This document shows, in pieces, positions 1-8,707 of a DNA stretch of 38,758 nt; position 1 is the stretch's first letter; every line of letters starts with the position of its first letter. A model generated the notes under the pieces. The model did not search any database and was not told the DNA's origin. It worked only from the letters and a program-made list of their open reading frames with translations. Origin of the DNA: Akkermansiaceae bacterium (GTDB taxonomy: Bacteria > Verrucomicrobiota > Verrucomicrobiia > Verrucomicrobiales > Akkermansiaceae); contig CAIKDP010000033.1 in NCBI GenBank assembly GCA_903826205.1, positions 1 through 38,758 on the forward strand, read 5' to 3'. The position numbers were made by a program, and so were the translations under genes.

Positions 1-2
1 GC

Positions 3-1247
3 GTGGTGCGTGATAACCAAGTCCGCGATTTTTCCCTGCCCGCCATGGCAGCCGGGGTCAGCACGCTTGACCTGGCATGGTCGAAGGGGACGCCGGTGGA
101 GGTCGGCCAAGGCCTGCGCGCCCTGCGCGAATGGTTGGGCCTACCCGCCGCGAGCCAGCCGAAAGACATTCCGCCCGCGCCCCTCACCAAGGCCGATGCC
201 GCCACCGCCCTCGATCTCGTGTGGGCCTATTGGCGTGGCCAACAGGCGGTCACCCGGGCTGCCGAGTTGAAGGACAACGCCATCACCATCGGCGACAAAA
301 GTATGCGGCTCCTGACCCGCGTCTTCGGCACGGCACCCGCCGACGGCCGCAGCCTCTGGATCTCGATGCACGGCGGCGGCGGCGCGCCCGCCCAAGTCAA
401 TGACCAGCAATGGCAGAACCAAATCCGCCTCTATCAACCCGCGGAAGGCCTCTACGTCGCGCCCCGCGCCCCCACTAACAATTGGAATTTGTGGCACGAG
501 GGCCACATCGACGATCTCTTCGACCGTCTTATCGAGGACTGCGTGATGCTGGCCGGTGTGAACCCGGACAAGGTCTATCTGATGGGTTACTCGGCCGGCG
601 GCGACGGCGTCTATCAACTTGCGCCGCGTCTGGCCGACCGCTTGGCCGCGGCCTCGATGATGGCCGGGCATCCGGGCAATGCCTCGCCGCTGGGTCTGCG
701 CAACCTGCCGTTTGCAATTTTCTCGGGTGCGGAGGATGCCGCTTACCGGCGCAACAAAATCGCCGCCGAATGGAACGGCAAACTCGACGACCTCGCCAAA
801 CAGGATGCCGGTGGCTACCCGCACCGGCTCAACATCTACGCGGGACTCGGCCACTGGATGAATGGCAAGGATGCCGAAGCCGTGCCGTGGATGGCCAAAT
901 TCACCCGCGACCCGTGGCCGAAAAAGGTCGTCTGGTGCCAGTCCGGACGGCTCCACGACCGGTTTTACTGGCTGGCCTTGCCCGAGGGCGTGGCCAAGGC
1001 CGGTCTAACAATCCGCGCCACGGCCGAACGCAACGTGATCACGCTCGACGCGCCCGAGGTCCCGCGGCTCATCCTGCGCCTGCACGACCGGTTGGTGGAT
1101 TTGGACCAGCCGCTCAAGGTGTTGTTTAACGGCAAGACCGTGTTTAACGGCAAGGTCACCCGCCAGGCCGCCGCCATCCTCAAGTCGCTCCAACAACGCG
1201 CCGATCCCAGCAGCGCCGCCACCGCGCTGCTGGAAGTCAAGCCATAG
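3..1247 (+). CDS. Alpha/beta hydrolase, esterase-like (5' end probably cut by window edge)
   Basis: The reading frame is open from the window edge and begins here with GTG-GTG, so the true start may lie upstream; 414 residues are visible. A serine hydrolase fold is indicated by HGGGG at about residues 123-127 (oxyanion-hole type), the nucleophile elbow GYSAGG at 195-200 (Ser197), a plausible acid in SGAEDAAY (Asp245) and a plausible catalytic His in GLGHWMNG (His284). This arrangement resembles PHB-depolymerase-like and acetyl-xylan-esterase-like hydrolases, which cleave ester bonds in polymers or small esters. No signal peptide can be judged because the N-terminus is uncertain. The C-terminal 100 residues look like a beta-rich add-on that I do not recognise. 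The substrate is unknown. It is followed 155 bp later by the serpin gene on the same strand. Confidence 0.75.
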   Translation: MVRDNQVRDFSLPAMAAGVSTLDLAWSKGTPVEVGQGLRALREWLGLPAASQPKDIPPAPLTKADAATALDLVWAYWRGQQAVTRAAELKDNAITIGDKSMRLLTRVFGTAPADGRSLWISMHGGGGAPAQVNDQQWQNQIRLYQPAEGLYVAPRAPTNNWNLWHEGHIDDLFDRLIEDCVMLAGVNPDKVYLMGYSAGGDGVYQLAPRLADRLAAASMMAGHPGNASPLGLRNLPFAIFSGAEDAAYRRNKIAAEWNGKLDDLAKQDAGGYPHRLNIYAGLGHWMNGKDAEAVPWMAKFTRDPWPKKVVWCQSGRLHDRFYWLALPEGVAKAGLTIRATAERNVITLDAPEVPRLILRLHDRLVDLDQPLKVLFNGKTVFNGKVTRQAAAILKSLQQRADPSSAATALLEVKP

Positions 1248-1402
1248 GGCCGATGCAAATCCCTTGACGGGCAGGGCTCATTCCACCATTCTCGACATTG
1301 CGAAGACGCGATTTGCGGGTGGCTATGCCGGGCGAGTGCTCGCGACGCCCGCATGCGGTTTCCCATCCGATGGTGATTGAATCCATTGCAACCTGAACTC
1401 CC

Positions 1403-2677
1403 ATGAACAACCGCCTTACATCGCTGTGTGTGACAGTTCTGAGTCTCGGCTGCCCGCTGCTAACATCTGCCGCCGGCAACCCGTCTGAGGCAGCGCAATC
1501 CGTCAACGCGCTCGGTCTTGACCTCATGGCCAAGGGCACCACTGCCGACGCCAATGCGCTCCTCTCGCCGTATTCGATCCAGTCGGCCCTGGCCATGACC
1601 TATGCCGGCGCGGCGGGCGACACGCGCGGCGAGATGGCCAAGGTGCTGCATTATCCCGCGGATGAACCGGCCATGCATCAGTCGTTCACCGCCCTGCAAA
1701 AGGCCCTCGAAGCGGTGGCTAAATCCACCGCGGAACGGGCGGCCAACGCCAGGAAATTCGGCGGCTCCGCGGAGCCGGTTGTTCTAACAGTCGCGAACCG
1801 CCTGTTCGGCCAACAAGGATATGAATTCCGCCAGCCATTCCTGGATTTGGTGAAGGACGGCTACGGCGCGCCCCTGCAAGCGATGGACTTTATTAACAAG
1901 GCCCCGCAGGAACGACTCAAGATCAATGGCTGGGTCGAGGACCAGACGCACCAGCGCATCCGTGATTTGATTCCGCAAGACGGCTTGACCCGCGACACCC
2001 GCCTGGTGCTGGTCAATGCGATCTACATGAAGGCCCCGTGGGCCGAGTTATTCGAGGTGGCCGCCACCCAGCCGCAGCCGTTTGAGGTCAAGGGCAAGGA
2101 ATCCGCCAAAGTGCCCACCATGCGCCGGACCGGACACATGGGCTATGCCAAGCGGGACGGCTATCAGGTGGTCACGGTGCCCTACACGGGAGGTGAGATT
2201 CAATTGCTCGTGTTGTTGCCGGACGCGAAGGACGGCCTGGCGGCGCTCGAAGCCAAGCTGACGCCGGAAATCCTCGGCGGTTGCGCCAAGCCCGGCACGG
2301 CCGAACTGGAGTTGTACCTGCCCAAGTTCAAGCTGGAGCCGCCGTTGTTCAAGATGGGCGAGGTACTGCGCAAGCTTGGCATGCTGAGCGCCTTCGACCA
2401 ACCGAAAGGCAGTGCCAACTTCGACCGCATGGCACCGCGCAAACCCGACGACTATCTGTGCATTTCAGAGGTGTTTCACAAAACCTTCATGGCACTGGAC
2501 GAAAAGGGCACCGAGGCCGCCGCCGCCACCGCCGTGGCCATGATGAAGGCCACTGCCATCATGATAGACAAACCCAAGCCGGTTGAAGTGCGCGTGGACC
2601 GGCCTTTCCTGTTTGCGATCCAACACGCACCCAGCGGCGCTTGCCTCTTCCTGGGCCGCGTCTCCGATCCCCGCTAG
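1403..2677 (+). CDS. Secreted serpin (serine protease inhibitor family I4)
   Basis: The 424-residue product starts with a signal peptide (MNNRLTSL..., hydrophobic core, cleavage near LTSAAG), so it is exported. Serpin signatures are clear: NAIYMKAPWAELF near residue 204, the hinge EKGTEAAAATA at about 367-377 before the reactive-centre loop, and the C-terminal serpin signature DRPFLFAIQH...LFLGRVSDPR. The small-residue hinge is the form found in inhibitory serpins, which trap a protease by inserting the cleaved loop into a beta-sheet. Counting from the hinge as in alpha-1-antitrypsin puts P1 at about residue 383 in MMKATAIM (Ala by the strict count, with Lys and Thr adjacent). The loop looks several residues longer than usual, so target specificity is uncertain. 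No strong ribosome-binding site precedes the ATG. The gene may protect the cell surface against foreign proteases or control its own secreted proteases. Confidence 0.93.
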   Translation: MNNRLTSLCVTVLSLGCPLLTSAAGNPSEAAQSVNALGLDLMAKGTTADANALLSPYSIQSALAMTYAGAAGDTRGEMAKVLHYPADEPAMHQSFTALQKALEAVAKSTAERAANARKFGGSAEPVVLTVANRLFGQQGYEFRQPFLDLVKDGYGAPLQAMDFINKAPQERLKINGWVEDQTHQRIRDLIPQDGLTRDTRLVLVNAIYMKAPWAELFEVAATQPQPFEVKGKESAKVPTMRRTGHMGYAKRDGYQVVTVPYTGGEIQLLVLLPDAKDGLAALEAKLTPEILGGCAKPGTAELELYLPKFKLEPPLFKMGEVLRKLGMLSAFDQPKGSANFDRMAPRKPDDYLCISEVFHKTFMALDEKGTEAAAATAVAMMKATAIMIDKPKPVEVRVDRPFLFAIQHAPSGACLFLGRVSDPR

Positions 2678-2835
2678 ACGCGGTAGTTACGGCCCTGATT
2701 CAATGAATCGAAGCGGTCTAATTGCATGATATTCATGCTGATGATTCATGGTGTCGTAAGGTTTTGGTTGAAAATCGCCCACTGCAGGGATAATCTGCGT
2801 GCCTGTTTCAGCGAGCAATCCCACCCACCCACATC

Positions 2836-4095
2836 ATGACCTCCCGCGAACGCTTCATCGCCACCCTCAATCACCGCCAGCCCGACCGGGTTTGCGTCGA
2901 CTTCGGCGGCACCTGGATCTCCGGCATCCACACCTCCATCGTCCACCAACTCAAGCAGCGGCTCATCGGCCCCGGCGCCTCCCCGGCCCGCGTGCATGAA
3001 CCCTATCAAATGTTGGCCGAGGTGGACGCGGAACTTCAGGCGGCGCTGGCGGTGGATATCGTCGGCGTCTGGCCGCGCAAGAATATTTTCGGTTATGAAG
3101 TCGGCGACTGGAAGCCGTTCACGTTGTTTGACGGGACGCCGTGTCTGGTGCCGGGCAACTTCAATGTCACGCCCGCCGAAGATGGTGGGTGGTTGACCTA
3201 TCCGGAAGGCGATCTCAGCGCGCCGCCCTCGGCGCACATGCCCAAGGGCGCTTATTTCTTCGACACGCTCATCCGCCAGGAACCCATCGACGAGGACCAT
3301 TTGAACCCGGAAGACAACCTTGAGGAATTCGGCCTGTTCAACGCGGAGGACATCGCCCATTACGAACGGCAGGTCGCTTGGCTGGACCAGAATGCCACCG
3401 ACAAGGGCGTTGTGTTGTTAGCTCCCGGCACGGCCTTCGGCGACATCGCCCTGGTGCCGGCCCCGTTCCTCAAACACCCGAAGGGCATCCGCGACATCGG
3501 CGAATGGTATATGACCACCGCCGCCAACCCGGAATATGTCCATGCCATCTTCGAGAAACAATGTGAGTATGCACTGAAGAACCTGCAAACGCTCATCGAA
3601 ATGTTCGGCGACCGCGTCCAGGCGGTGGTGACCACCGGCACCGACTTCGGCACCCAGAACAGCCTGTTTATATCCGTGCCTTCCTACCGCGACCTGTTCA
3701 AGCCCTATCACAAACAACTCAACGACCTTATCCACAGCAAGTCGAATTGGAAAACCTTCATTCATTCCTGTGGTGCGGTGGCGCCCTTGATCCCCGAGTT
3801 CATCGAGGCCGGCTTCGATATTCTCAATCCGGTCCAGTGCTCGGCCTGCGGCATGGATGCGGCCCAACTCAAACAAAACTTCGGCCGCGACATCACCTTC
3901 TGGGGCGGAGGCGTCAACACCCAGCACACCATGTATGAATCGCCGGAGGCGGTCTATCGCGAGGTGCGCGAGCGCATCGACATCTTCAACAAGGACGGTG
4001 GCTTCGTGTTCAACGCGGTTCACAACATCCAGGGCAATTCACCCATTGAAAACGTCCTCGCCATGTTCAAGGCCATCAAGGATAGCGGTTGTTAG
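2836..4095 (+). CDS. Uroporphyrinogen decarboxylase-fold protein, MtaA/CmuA-like corrinoid methyltransferase homologue
   Basis: The 419-residue protein opens with MTSRERFIATLNHRQPDR, typical of the UroD-like methyltransferase branch rather than of HemE. It carries His310-x-Cys312 in FIHSCGA and a Cys335-x-x-Cys338 pair in NPVQCSACGMD. A His-x-Cys with a distal Cys is the zinc site that activates the thiol in MtaA/MtbA-type methylcobamide:thiol methyltransferases. A role in methyl transfer from a corrinoid or from a methoxylated or methylated compound is therefore inferred; true haem synthesis is unlikely. No corrinoid protein or reactivase gene is adjacent, so the partner must lie elsewhere. 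It is a single gene on its strand and ends convergently with the lipoprotein gene downstream. The stop codon lies inside a copy of the dispersed TTGTTAG heptamer. Confidence 0.82.
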   Translation: MTSRERFIATLNHRQPDRVCVDFGGTWISGIHTSIVHQLKQRLIGPGASPARVHEPYQMLAEVDAELQAALAVDIVGVWPRKNIFGYEVGDWKPFTLFDGTPCLVPGNFNVTPAEDGGWLTYPEGDLSAPPSAHMPKGAYFFDTLIRQEPIDEDHLNPEDNLEEFGLFNAEDIAHYERQVAWLDQNATDKGVVLLAPGTAFGDIALVPAPFLKHPKGIRDIGEWYMTTAANPEYVHAIFEKQCEYALKNLQTLIEMFGDRVQAVVTTGTDFGTQNSLFISVPSYRDLFKPYHKQLNDLIHSKSNWKTFIHSCGAVAPLIPEFIEAGFDILNPVQCSACGMDAAQLKQNFGRDITFWGGGVNTQHTMYESPEAVYREVRERIDIFNKDGGFVFNAVHNIQGNSPIENVLAMFKAIKDSGC

Positions 4096-4113
4096 GAATC
4101 ATCCGCGCGTGGC

Positions 4114-4130
4114 GGCGGTTTGCAACCGCC
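4114..4130. terminator. GC hairpin between convergent genes
   Basis: GGCGGTT-TGC-AACCGCC is a perfect 7-bp stem with a 3-base loop, placed between the stop of the UroD-like gene (4095) and the stop of the convergent lipoprotein gene (4155). There is no T-tract on either side, so it is at best a weak bidirectional terminator. It could instead be one copy of a short palindromic repeat. Confidence 0.45.
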
Positions 4131-4154
4131 ATGCCCAGCGCCACCCTCGACTGT

Positions 4155-4637
4155 TCAGCGATGGGGTGGCCCGGCAGGCTTTCCCGCTCGCGTTGGCGCG
4201 GCGGCCGCGGGCCTGCCTGCCGCTTCCTGTTTGAAGCCCTGAAGCAGGCGGGACTCGCGCCGCGTCATCGGGTACGGGCCGGAAACCTCGATCTCGCGGG
4301 TTTCGGGAGCCTTGGCCCGGCAGGCATAGGCGCACTTCGCCTTGAGGTAATAGAGGATGAGAAAGTGGCGGTTGCTGGCGTTGGATTCCGCGAGGAAATC
4401 CGGCATCCCGCGGGTGCGCAGGAAGGTTCCGAGATCCGGATAGATTCCGGCCTGACTCGTCAGGCGCCGGTGTCCCAGCGAGGGCGGGTCGTTTCGCACC
4501 AGCATGAGCTGATCCTTGGCTGCGGCCTCCGTCCAGCCCGTCATCCACGCGTCGGAAACCGGGTGGCAAGCGCTGAGCAGCACGATCCACAGTCCCGTCA
4601 AGCCACCAGTCTTCCATCTCTGCATCATGATTTTCAC
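4155..4637 (-). CDS. Small predicted lipoprotein, function unknown
   Basis: The 160-residue product has a lipoprotein signal: a basic start, a hydrophobic run GLWIVLLSAC and a lipobox LSAC with Cys24. It should be lipid-anchored outside the inner membrane. The mature part has no family I recognise. Visible features are a Cys pair in KCAYACRAK around residue 104 and a disordered Ala/Pro/Arg-rich tail. Two further ATG codons lie within the first five residues, so the exact start is open. It lies 51 bp downstream of the trypsin-like lipoprotein gene on the same strand and is probably cotranscribed with it, so a role with that envelope protease is possible but unproven. Confidence 0.6.
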   Translation of the reverse strand: MKIMMQRWKTGGLTGLWIVLLSACHPVSDAWMTGWTEAAAKDQLMLVRNDPPSLGHRRLTSQAGIYPDLGTFLRTRGMPDFLAESNASNRHFLILYYLKAKCAYACRAKAPETREIEVSGPYPMTRRESRLLQGFKQEAAGRPAAAAPTRAGKPAGPPHR

Positions 4638-4688
4638 TCCAAGGTTCCCGTCGTCACACCATCTCTGCTGTTCACACTCCGGGCGGCT

Positions 4689-5504
4689 TCAACGACCATT
4701 GCCCGTAGGAGCTCCTGTTACGGGCGTTGGCCTGTCCATATTTCGCAGGCGATCCCGCTGGATCAATTCCTCGATCAATTGTGTGTTAGGCCGCCGTCCC
4801 TCGGAATCCACAAAAAACGCGGTATCCACCGGCACCAAAAACTCAACCGCGGAATTGATCCCCACCAAGCCGCCCGTGGCGTCCACCACCGGGCCGCCAC
4901 TGTCGCCAGGTTGCAAGGGAATATCGATCTTGAAACTGCGTGCCCGGGTCAATCCATTTTGTGGTGCCAGCGCTGTTGTTAGCTTCCCCGTCCCGGGCTT
5001 CAGGCCGGTCACAATCCCGCCGTGGATAACGCCGGCACCCTCCGGCAACCAGCGCTGCGGCGGCGTCCATTGATAGAAAAAAGGCGTGGCAAGGGGCGCG
5101 TGCAACATGGCCAGATCCGAACCGGCGGACCGCCAGACGACGCGCGCCTTGGCGGTTACCAGCGTGCCACTCCAGCGATACACCACGAAGGCCTCCCTGC
5201 CTTTTCCGACCCGTGCCAGCACGTGGTCGGCGGTCAGAAAATACCCGTCCGCGGCAATCGGTGTGGCCGACCCTCCATCCACATCCTCATGCGCATACAT
5301 CTTGGGAAACCGCTTCACCGCCCAATCCTGGACACTCGCACGCTTGGCGACCACCACCGCGCTGACCCGCTCCAAGACGTATTGGCGCACCTTGGGCCCA
5401 AGTGGCGCATGGGTCGAAGGCGCCGGCGTGGGTGCCAACTGTATGCAGCCTTGCACCAACCCCACCGCCAGCAAGCAACTCCGATACATTATCACCCGTG
5501 TCAT
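4689..5504 (-). CDS. Trypsin-like serine protease lipoprotein
   Basis: The 271-residue protein begins with a lipoprotein signal ending in LVQGC (Cys20), so it is probably membrane-anchored in the periplasm. The chymotrypsin-fold triad is visible: His94 in FLTADHVL, Asp130 in GSDLAML and Ser202 in LQPGDSGGPVVD. This resembles the protease core of the DegP/HtrA or S1 group, but no PDZ domain follows; the tail after residue 240 is short. It lies downstream of mutY (33 bp) and upstream of the small lipoprotein (51 bp), all on one strand. It may act in envelope protein quality control. The substrate is unknown, and activity is likely because all three catalytic residues are present. Confidence 0.85.
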   Translation of the reverse strand: MTRVIMYRSCLLAVGLVQGCIQLAPTPAPSTHAPLGPKVRQYVLERVSAVVVAKRASVQDWAVKRFPKMYAHEDVDGGSATPIAADGYFLTADHVLARVGKGREAFVVYRWSGTLVTAKARVVWRSAGSDLAMLHAPLATPFFYQWTPPQRWLPEGAGVIHGGIVTGLKPGTGKLTTALAPQNGLTRARSFKIDIPLQPGDSGGPVVDATGGLVGINSAVEFLVPVDTAFFVDSEGRRPNTQLIEELIQRDRLRNMDRPTPVTGAPTGNGR

Positions 5505-5537
5505 CCACCGCTATCAAAACATACTCTCGGCATTTCG

Positions 5538-6551
5538 TCACACCCGATCTGTGGATTCTTCCAACAATTTTTGCAGCACCGAGCGAAACGGCGACGGCAT
5601 GGGCAGGCGCGCGATGGCTTCCGGCGACAACCAGGCCTCACCTTCCAGCGGTGCAAATCCCTGCGCGGTGCCCGCATGCACGCGCAACCACACCCGGTAG
5701 CGCGTGATCGCGTAGCGTTGCTCCGCAACCACCGGCAGGCAGGCAATCTCAGCGCCCGCCCGGGTTGGCAGTTTCCACAGGCCCGTACGCCGCTTGCCAT
5801 CTTCGCAATGCAGCAACACCCGCCCGCTCTCGTCACGCAACCACAAGGCATGCTCGTCCACCTCGGTGATGGCGGTTTTCCGCTGTTTGACCGGCAAGCG
5901 CGCGGGTTCTTGAGCCAGGCAAAATCCGGCCACCGGGCAGGCATTGCATTCCGGCACCCCGGGACGACACCGCGTTTGCCCCAACTCCATCAGGGCCGAG
6001 TGGTAGATCCTTGGATGTGCCTTGTCCTCCAACACCTCCGCCCATTGCCAGATCTGGCGTAGCCCTTGTGACTGGTCCACCGGCGAGGAAAAATTCATCA
6101 AGCGGGCCAGGACCCGTATCACATTTCCATCCACCACGGTTCCCGGAAGGTCGAAGGCAAACGCCCGCAGCGCCCCGGCTGTGTAGGGTCCGATCCCGGG
6201 CAGATCCAGCAATTCATGCAGGTCCCGTGGAAACTCCCCACGATGCCTGGCGATGACCGCCCGAGCGGTTTCCCGCAGCATGCGCGCGCGGCGGTAATAT
6301 CCCAGGCCTTCCCAAACCCTGAGCAAGGGGGCGTCATCCGCCGCGGCCAAGGCTGCCACATCGGGATACGTCTCCAGAAATCGCGTGTAATAGCCTTTTC
6401 CCAACACCGTGGCGATCTGCGTCTGCTGCAACATCACCTCAGACACCAGAACTTCATAAGCATCCCGCGTCCGCCGCCATGGGTAGTCCCTCCCGTGGCG
6501 GCCAAACCACTTCACCAATGCGTCTCGGAACGCCTCCCGCCTCTCAAGCAT
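5538..6551 (-). CDS. mutY: A/G-specific adenine DNA glycosylase MutY
   Basis: MutY removes adenine mispaired with 8-oxoguanine or guanine, starting base-excision repair. With the ATG at 6551 the protein has 337 residues and its landmarks fall almost where they do in E. coli MutY: the general acid Glu38 in SEVMLQQTQ, the helix-hairpin-helix LPGIGPYTAGA, the catalytic Asp141 in VVDGNVIRVLAR, and the 4Fe-4S cluster Cys195-x6-Cys202-x2-Cys205-x5-Cys211. The C-terminal 110 residues form the NUDIX-like 8-oxoG recognition domain. The frame also extends upstream to a TTG at 6632, but homologues start as this ATG does (MLERREAFRDALVKWF), so I prefer 6551. deoB lies 108 bp upstream on the same strand, and the protease gene 33 bp downstream. 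Confidence 0.96.
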   Translation of the reverse strand: MLERREAFRDALVKWFGRHGRDYPWRRTRDAYEVLVSEVMLQQTQIATVLGKGYYTRFLETYPDVAALAAADDAPLLRVWEGLGYYRRARMLRETARAVIARHRGEFPRDLHELLDLPGIGPYTAGALRAFAFDLPGTVVDGNVIRVLARLMNFSSPVDQSQGLRQIWQWAEVLEDKAHPRIYHSALMELGQTRCRPGVPECNACPVAGFCLAQEPARLPVKQRKTAITEVDEHALWLRDESGRVLLHCEDGKRRTGLWKLPTRAGAEIACLPVVAEQRYAITRYRVWLRVHAGTAQGFAPLEGEAWLSPEAIARLPMPSPFRSVLQKLLEESTDRV

Positions 6552-6659
6552 GGCTCGCACCCTCGTTGTGCGTGCCGCAATTTCAAGGGCAATTCTGTCG
6601 GCAGTGGGATTTGCCCCGGTTTTTCCTAACAAGAATCTTGCAGGCTCCCCATCGGGATT

Positions 6660-7811
6660 TTAGTTAGATCCATGGTGGCTTGGCAATGGGTGTCGGTTGC
6701 GCTCCGCGAAATACCCTTCCACCCATCGCGCGACGTCTGTAAAGTTTCCATCCACCGGTGCCCGGCCCAGGCCCAGGGTCAAGACCGGCACTTGCTCGCG
6801 CGTGTGATCGGTTCCCGGATGGTACGGGTCGTTGCCGTGATCTGCAGTTAGAATCAGCAAATCCCCAGGTTCAACCTGCAACAGGAACATCCCGAGCCAG
6901 GCATCGAAGTCGCGCAAGCACTGCGCGTACCCCGGAGCATCGCGCCGATGCCCGTAGAGCGCGTCGAAATCCACCAGATTGGCAAACAGGAAGTGGGGGG
7001 ACTCCCGCCGCTGCGCCCACACCCGCGCGATTTCCGCCATGCCCGCCGCATTCGACGGCGCGGGATAGGACTCGGAAATTCCGGAGCCCGCGAAGATATC
7101 CGCGATTTTTCCCACCCCGATGACGGTGACCCCGGCCGCCTGCAAGCGATTGAGGGCGGTGGCTTCCGGCCGGCATGAAAAATCGTGGCGGTTGCCGGTG
7201 CGTTGGAAATTGGCGGCGGAGTCGCCGAGAAACGGTCGGGCAATCACCCGCCCGACCCGCATCCGCCGCTCATCCAACAAGCCGCGCGCGGTTTGGCACA
7301 AGTCGTACAAGCGTTGCAGGCCGAAGACCTCCTCATGTGCCGCGAGCTGCAGCACGCTGTCCGCGCTGGTGTATAAGATCGGTCTTGCGGTCCGCAAATG
7401 TTCCTCGCCCAGGCGCGTCAGGATCTCCGTGCCGGACGCCACTTCATTGCCCAAAAAACGCACCCCGCCCCGCGCCTCCAGTTCTAACACGAATTCAGCA
7501 GGGAACCGCTCAAAGGTGGCGAGCCCTTCCTTGAGCGTATAGCCCATCAACTCCCAGTGTCCGCTGGTGGTGTCCTTTCCCGCGGCGTGCGCGGTCAGTC
7601 GCGCGGCCGCGGCCCCGGCCCGCAGCGGCGTGCGTCCGTGATACCCCAACACCTCATCCAACCCCAGCGCCGCCAGATTGGGCAACCGCAAGCCGTCCAC
7701 CCGTTCCAACAAGTGCCCCAGTGTATTCGCCCCCAGATCGCCATAGGCCGCGGCGTCCGGCGCATGGCCACAGCCCGCGGAGTCCAAAATGATACACGCC
7801 ACCCGGTTCAC
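6660..7811 (-). CDS. deoB: Phosphopentomutase DeoB
   Basis: DeoB interconverts ribose or deoxyribose 1-phosphate and 5-phosphate, linking nucleoside salvage to the pentose phosphate pathway. The 383-residue protein shows the alkaline-phosphatase-superfamily features of DeoB: MNRVACIILDSAGCG with the metal ligand Asp10, the loop GKDTTSGHWE at 78-87 that carries the phospho-threonine, YTSADSVLQ, NLVDFDALYGHRRD, LTADHGNDP and GTDHTREQVP, the last two being the dinuclear Mn ligands. The start codon is GTG at 7811, supported by the conserved N-terminus. It is divergent from the GldF-like gene across a 125-bp intergenic region and is followed by mutY on its own strand. Confidence 0.96.
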   Translation of the reverse strand: MNRVACIILDSAGCGHAPDAAAYGDLGANTLGHLLERVDGLRLPNLAALGLDEVLGYHGRTPLRAGAAAARLTAHAAGKDTTSGHWELMGYTLKEGLATFERFPAEFVLELEARGGVRFLGNEVASGTEILTRLGEEHLRTARPILYTSADSVLQLAAHEEVFGLQRLYDLCQTARGLLDERRMRVGRVIARPFLGDSAANFQRTGNRHDFSCRPEATALNRLQAAGVTVIGVGKIADIFAGSGISESYPAPSNAAGMAEIARVWAQRRESPHFLFANLVDFDALYGHRRDAPGYAQCLRDFDAWLGMFLLQVEPGDLLILTADHGNDPYHPGTDHTREQVPVLTLGLGRAPVDGNFTDVARWVEGYFAERNRHPLPSHHGSN

Positions 7812-7901
7812 AAGGTGTGTATATCCCGGGTCCGGCCATTGCGCCAGCAGGATTGTCCGGGAGTCCCGGCGGCCTGTGTTCTTTTGCCTTTGCGTAGGGG
7901 C

Positions 7902-7907
7902 TAAAAT
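7902..7907 (+). promoter_or_regulatory. Candidate -10 element for the GldF-like operon
   Basis: TAAAAT matches five of six bases of the sigma70 -10 consensus and lies 29 bp before the ATG at 7937 in the divergent deoB/gldF-like intergenic region. No good -35 hexamer is found at 16-18 bp, so this is a weak prediction. Confidence 0.35.
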
Positions 7908-7936
7908 GGCATACGAAGAGCCCCCACCGCTATCAC

Positions 7937-8689
7937 ATGAGATTGTTCCGCATCTTGATTTTCAAAGAACTGAAGGGGTATTTCCTGACGCCCTTCGGCT
8001 GGGTCGTGCTGGTGTTTGTGACGTTGATGCAGGGGATTTCCCTGTCCATGGCCATGAAGGGCTTTCGCGATTCGCCGATGAAGGACAGTTTGATTTACGT
8101 GACCTTCCACACGCCCTTGTTCTGGTTTTATTTTCTGTTCATTTTCCCGTTGATCACCATGCGGCTGTTTGCTGAGGAAGAGCGAACCGGCACGCTTGAA
8201 ACCCTGCTCACCGCCCCCGTGCAAACCTGGCAGGTGGTGTCGTCGAAATACTTCGCCGCCATGATTTTTTATGCGCTGCTGTGGCTGCCATCCCTGTTCC
8301 AATTCAAACTCTTCGAGTGGGTCACCGGTCTGCCGCCGGCATGGACCGGCAGTGCGCTGGGCGGGACCTTTACCGCACTGATGTTGATGGGGGCGGCCTT
8401 TACCGCCGTGGGTTGCCTGGCCTCTGCCCTCACCTCCAGCCAGATCATTGCCGGTATCATCACCATCGGGCTGTTGGTGATCCAATACTTCGTCGGTTAT
8501 GTCACGGTCATCTGGGGTGAATCCTTCGTCGGCGCGCCGTTGTTTCATTACATCTCCGCGCAGCAGCACCTGCATTACTTTGCCAGCGGCCTGTTTGACA
8601 GCCGGCCCTTTGTCTATTACCTGAGCGTGACGGCCTTCCTGCTGTTCCTGACCTATCAGGTGGTGGATTTCCGCCGCTGGCGCAAATGA
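7937..8689 (+). CDS. ABC-2 type transporter permease, GldF-like
   Basis: The 250-residue integral membrane protein has about six hydrophobic segments (roughly 20-40, 58-77, 104-122, 140-164, 168-190, 225-241). The cytoplasmic coupling motif EEERTGTLETLLTAPV at 80-95 is typical of ABC-2 permeases of the GldF/NosY group. It is followed 18 bp later by a GldG-like gene and then a DUF4340 gene, an arrangement known from Bacteroidetes gliding loci and from many non-gliding bacteria. The ATPase gene that normally comes first is absent: upstream is the divergent deoB. The transported substrate is unknown. Confidence 0.88.
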   Translation: MRLFRILIFKELKGYFLTPFGWVVLVFVTLMQGISLSMAMKGFRDSPMKDSLIYVTFHTPLFWFYFLFIFPLITMRLFAEEERTGTLETLLTAPVQTWQVVSSKYFAAMIFYALLWLPSLFQFKLFEWVTGLPPAWTGSALGGTFTALMLMGAAFTAVGCLASALTSSQIIAGIITIGLLVIQYFVGYVTVIWGESFVGAPLFHYISAQQHLHYFASGLFDSRPFVYYLSVTAFLLFLTYQVVDFRRWRK

Positions 8690-8707
8690 TCAGCCCTTCC
8701 TTATTGC

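Noticed and set aside
1248-1402. TTGACG near 1275 as a serpin promoter
   Set aside because: No acceptable -10 at 16-18 bp; nothing else in this gap is convincing.
4089-4982. Long plus-strand frame over the lipoprotein and protease genes
   Set aside because: The minus strand encodes lipobox signals and an intact serine protease triad; the plus frame has no recognisable content.
6552-6632. TTG start at 6632 for mutY
   Set aside because: The ATG at 6551 places the catalytic and cluster residues within three positions of E. coli MutY.
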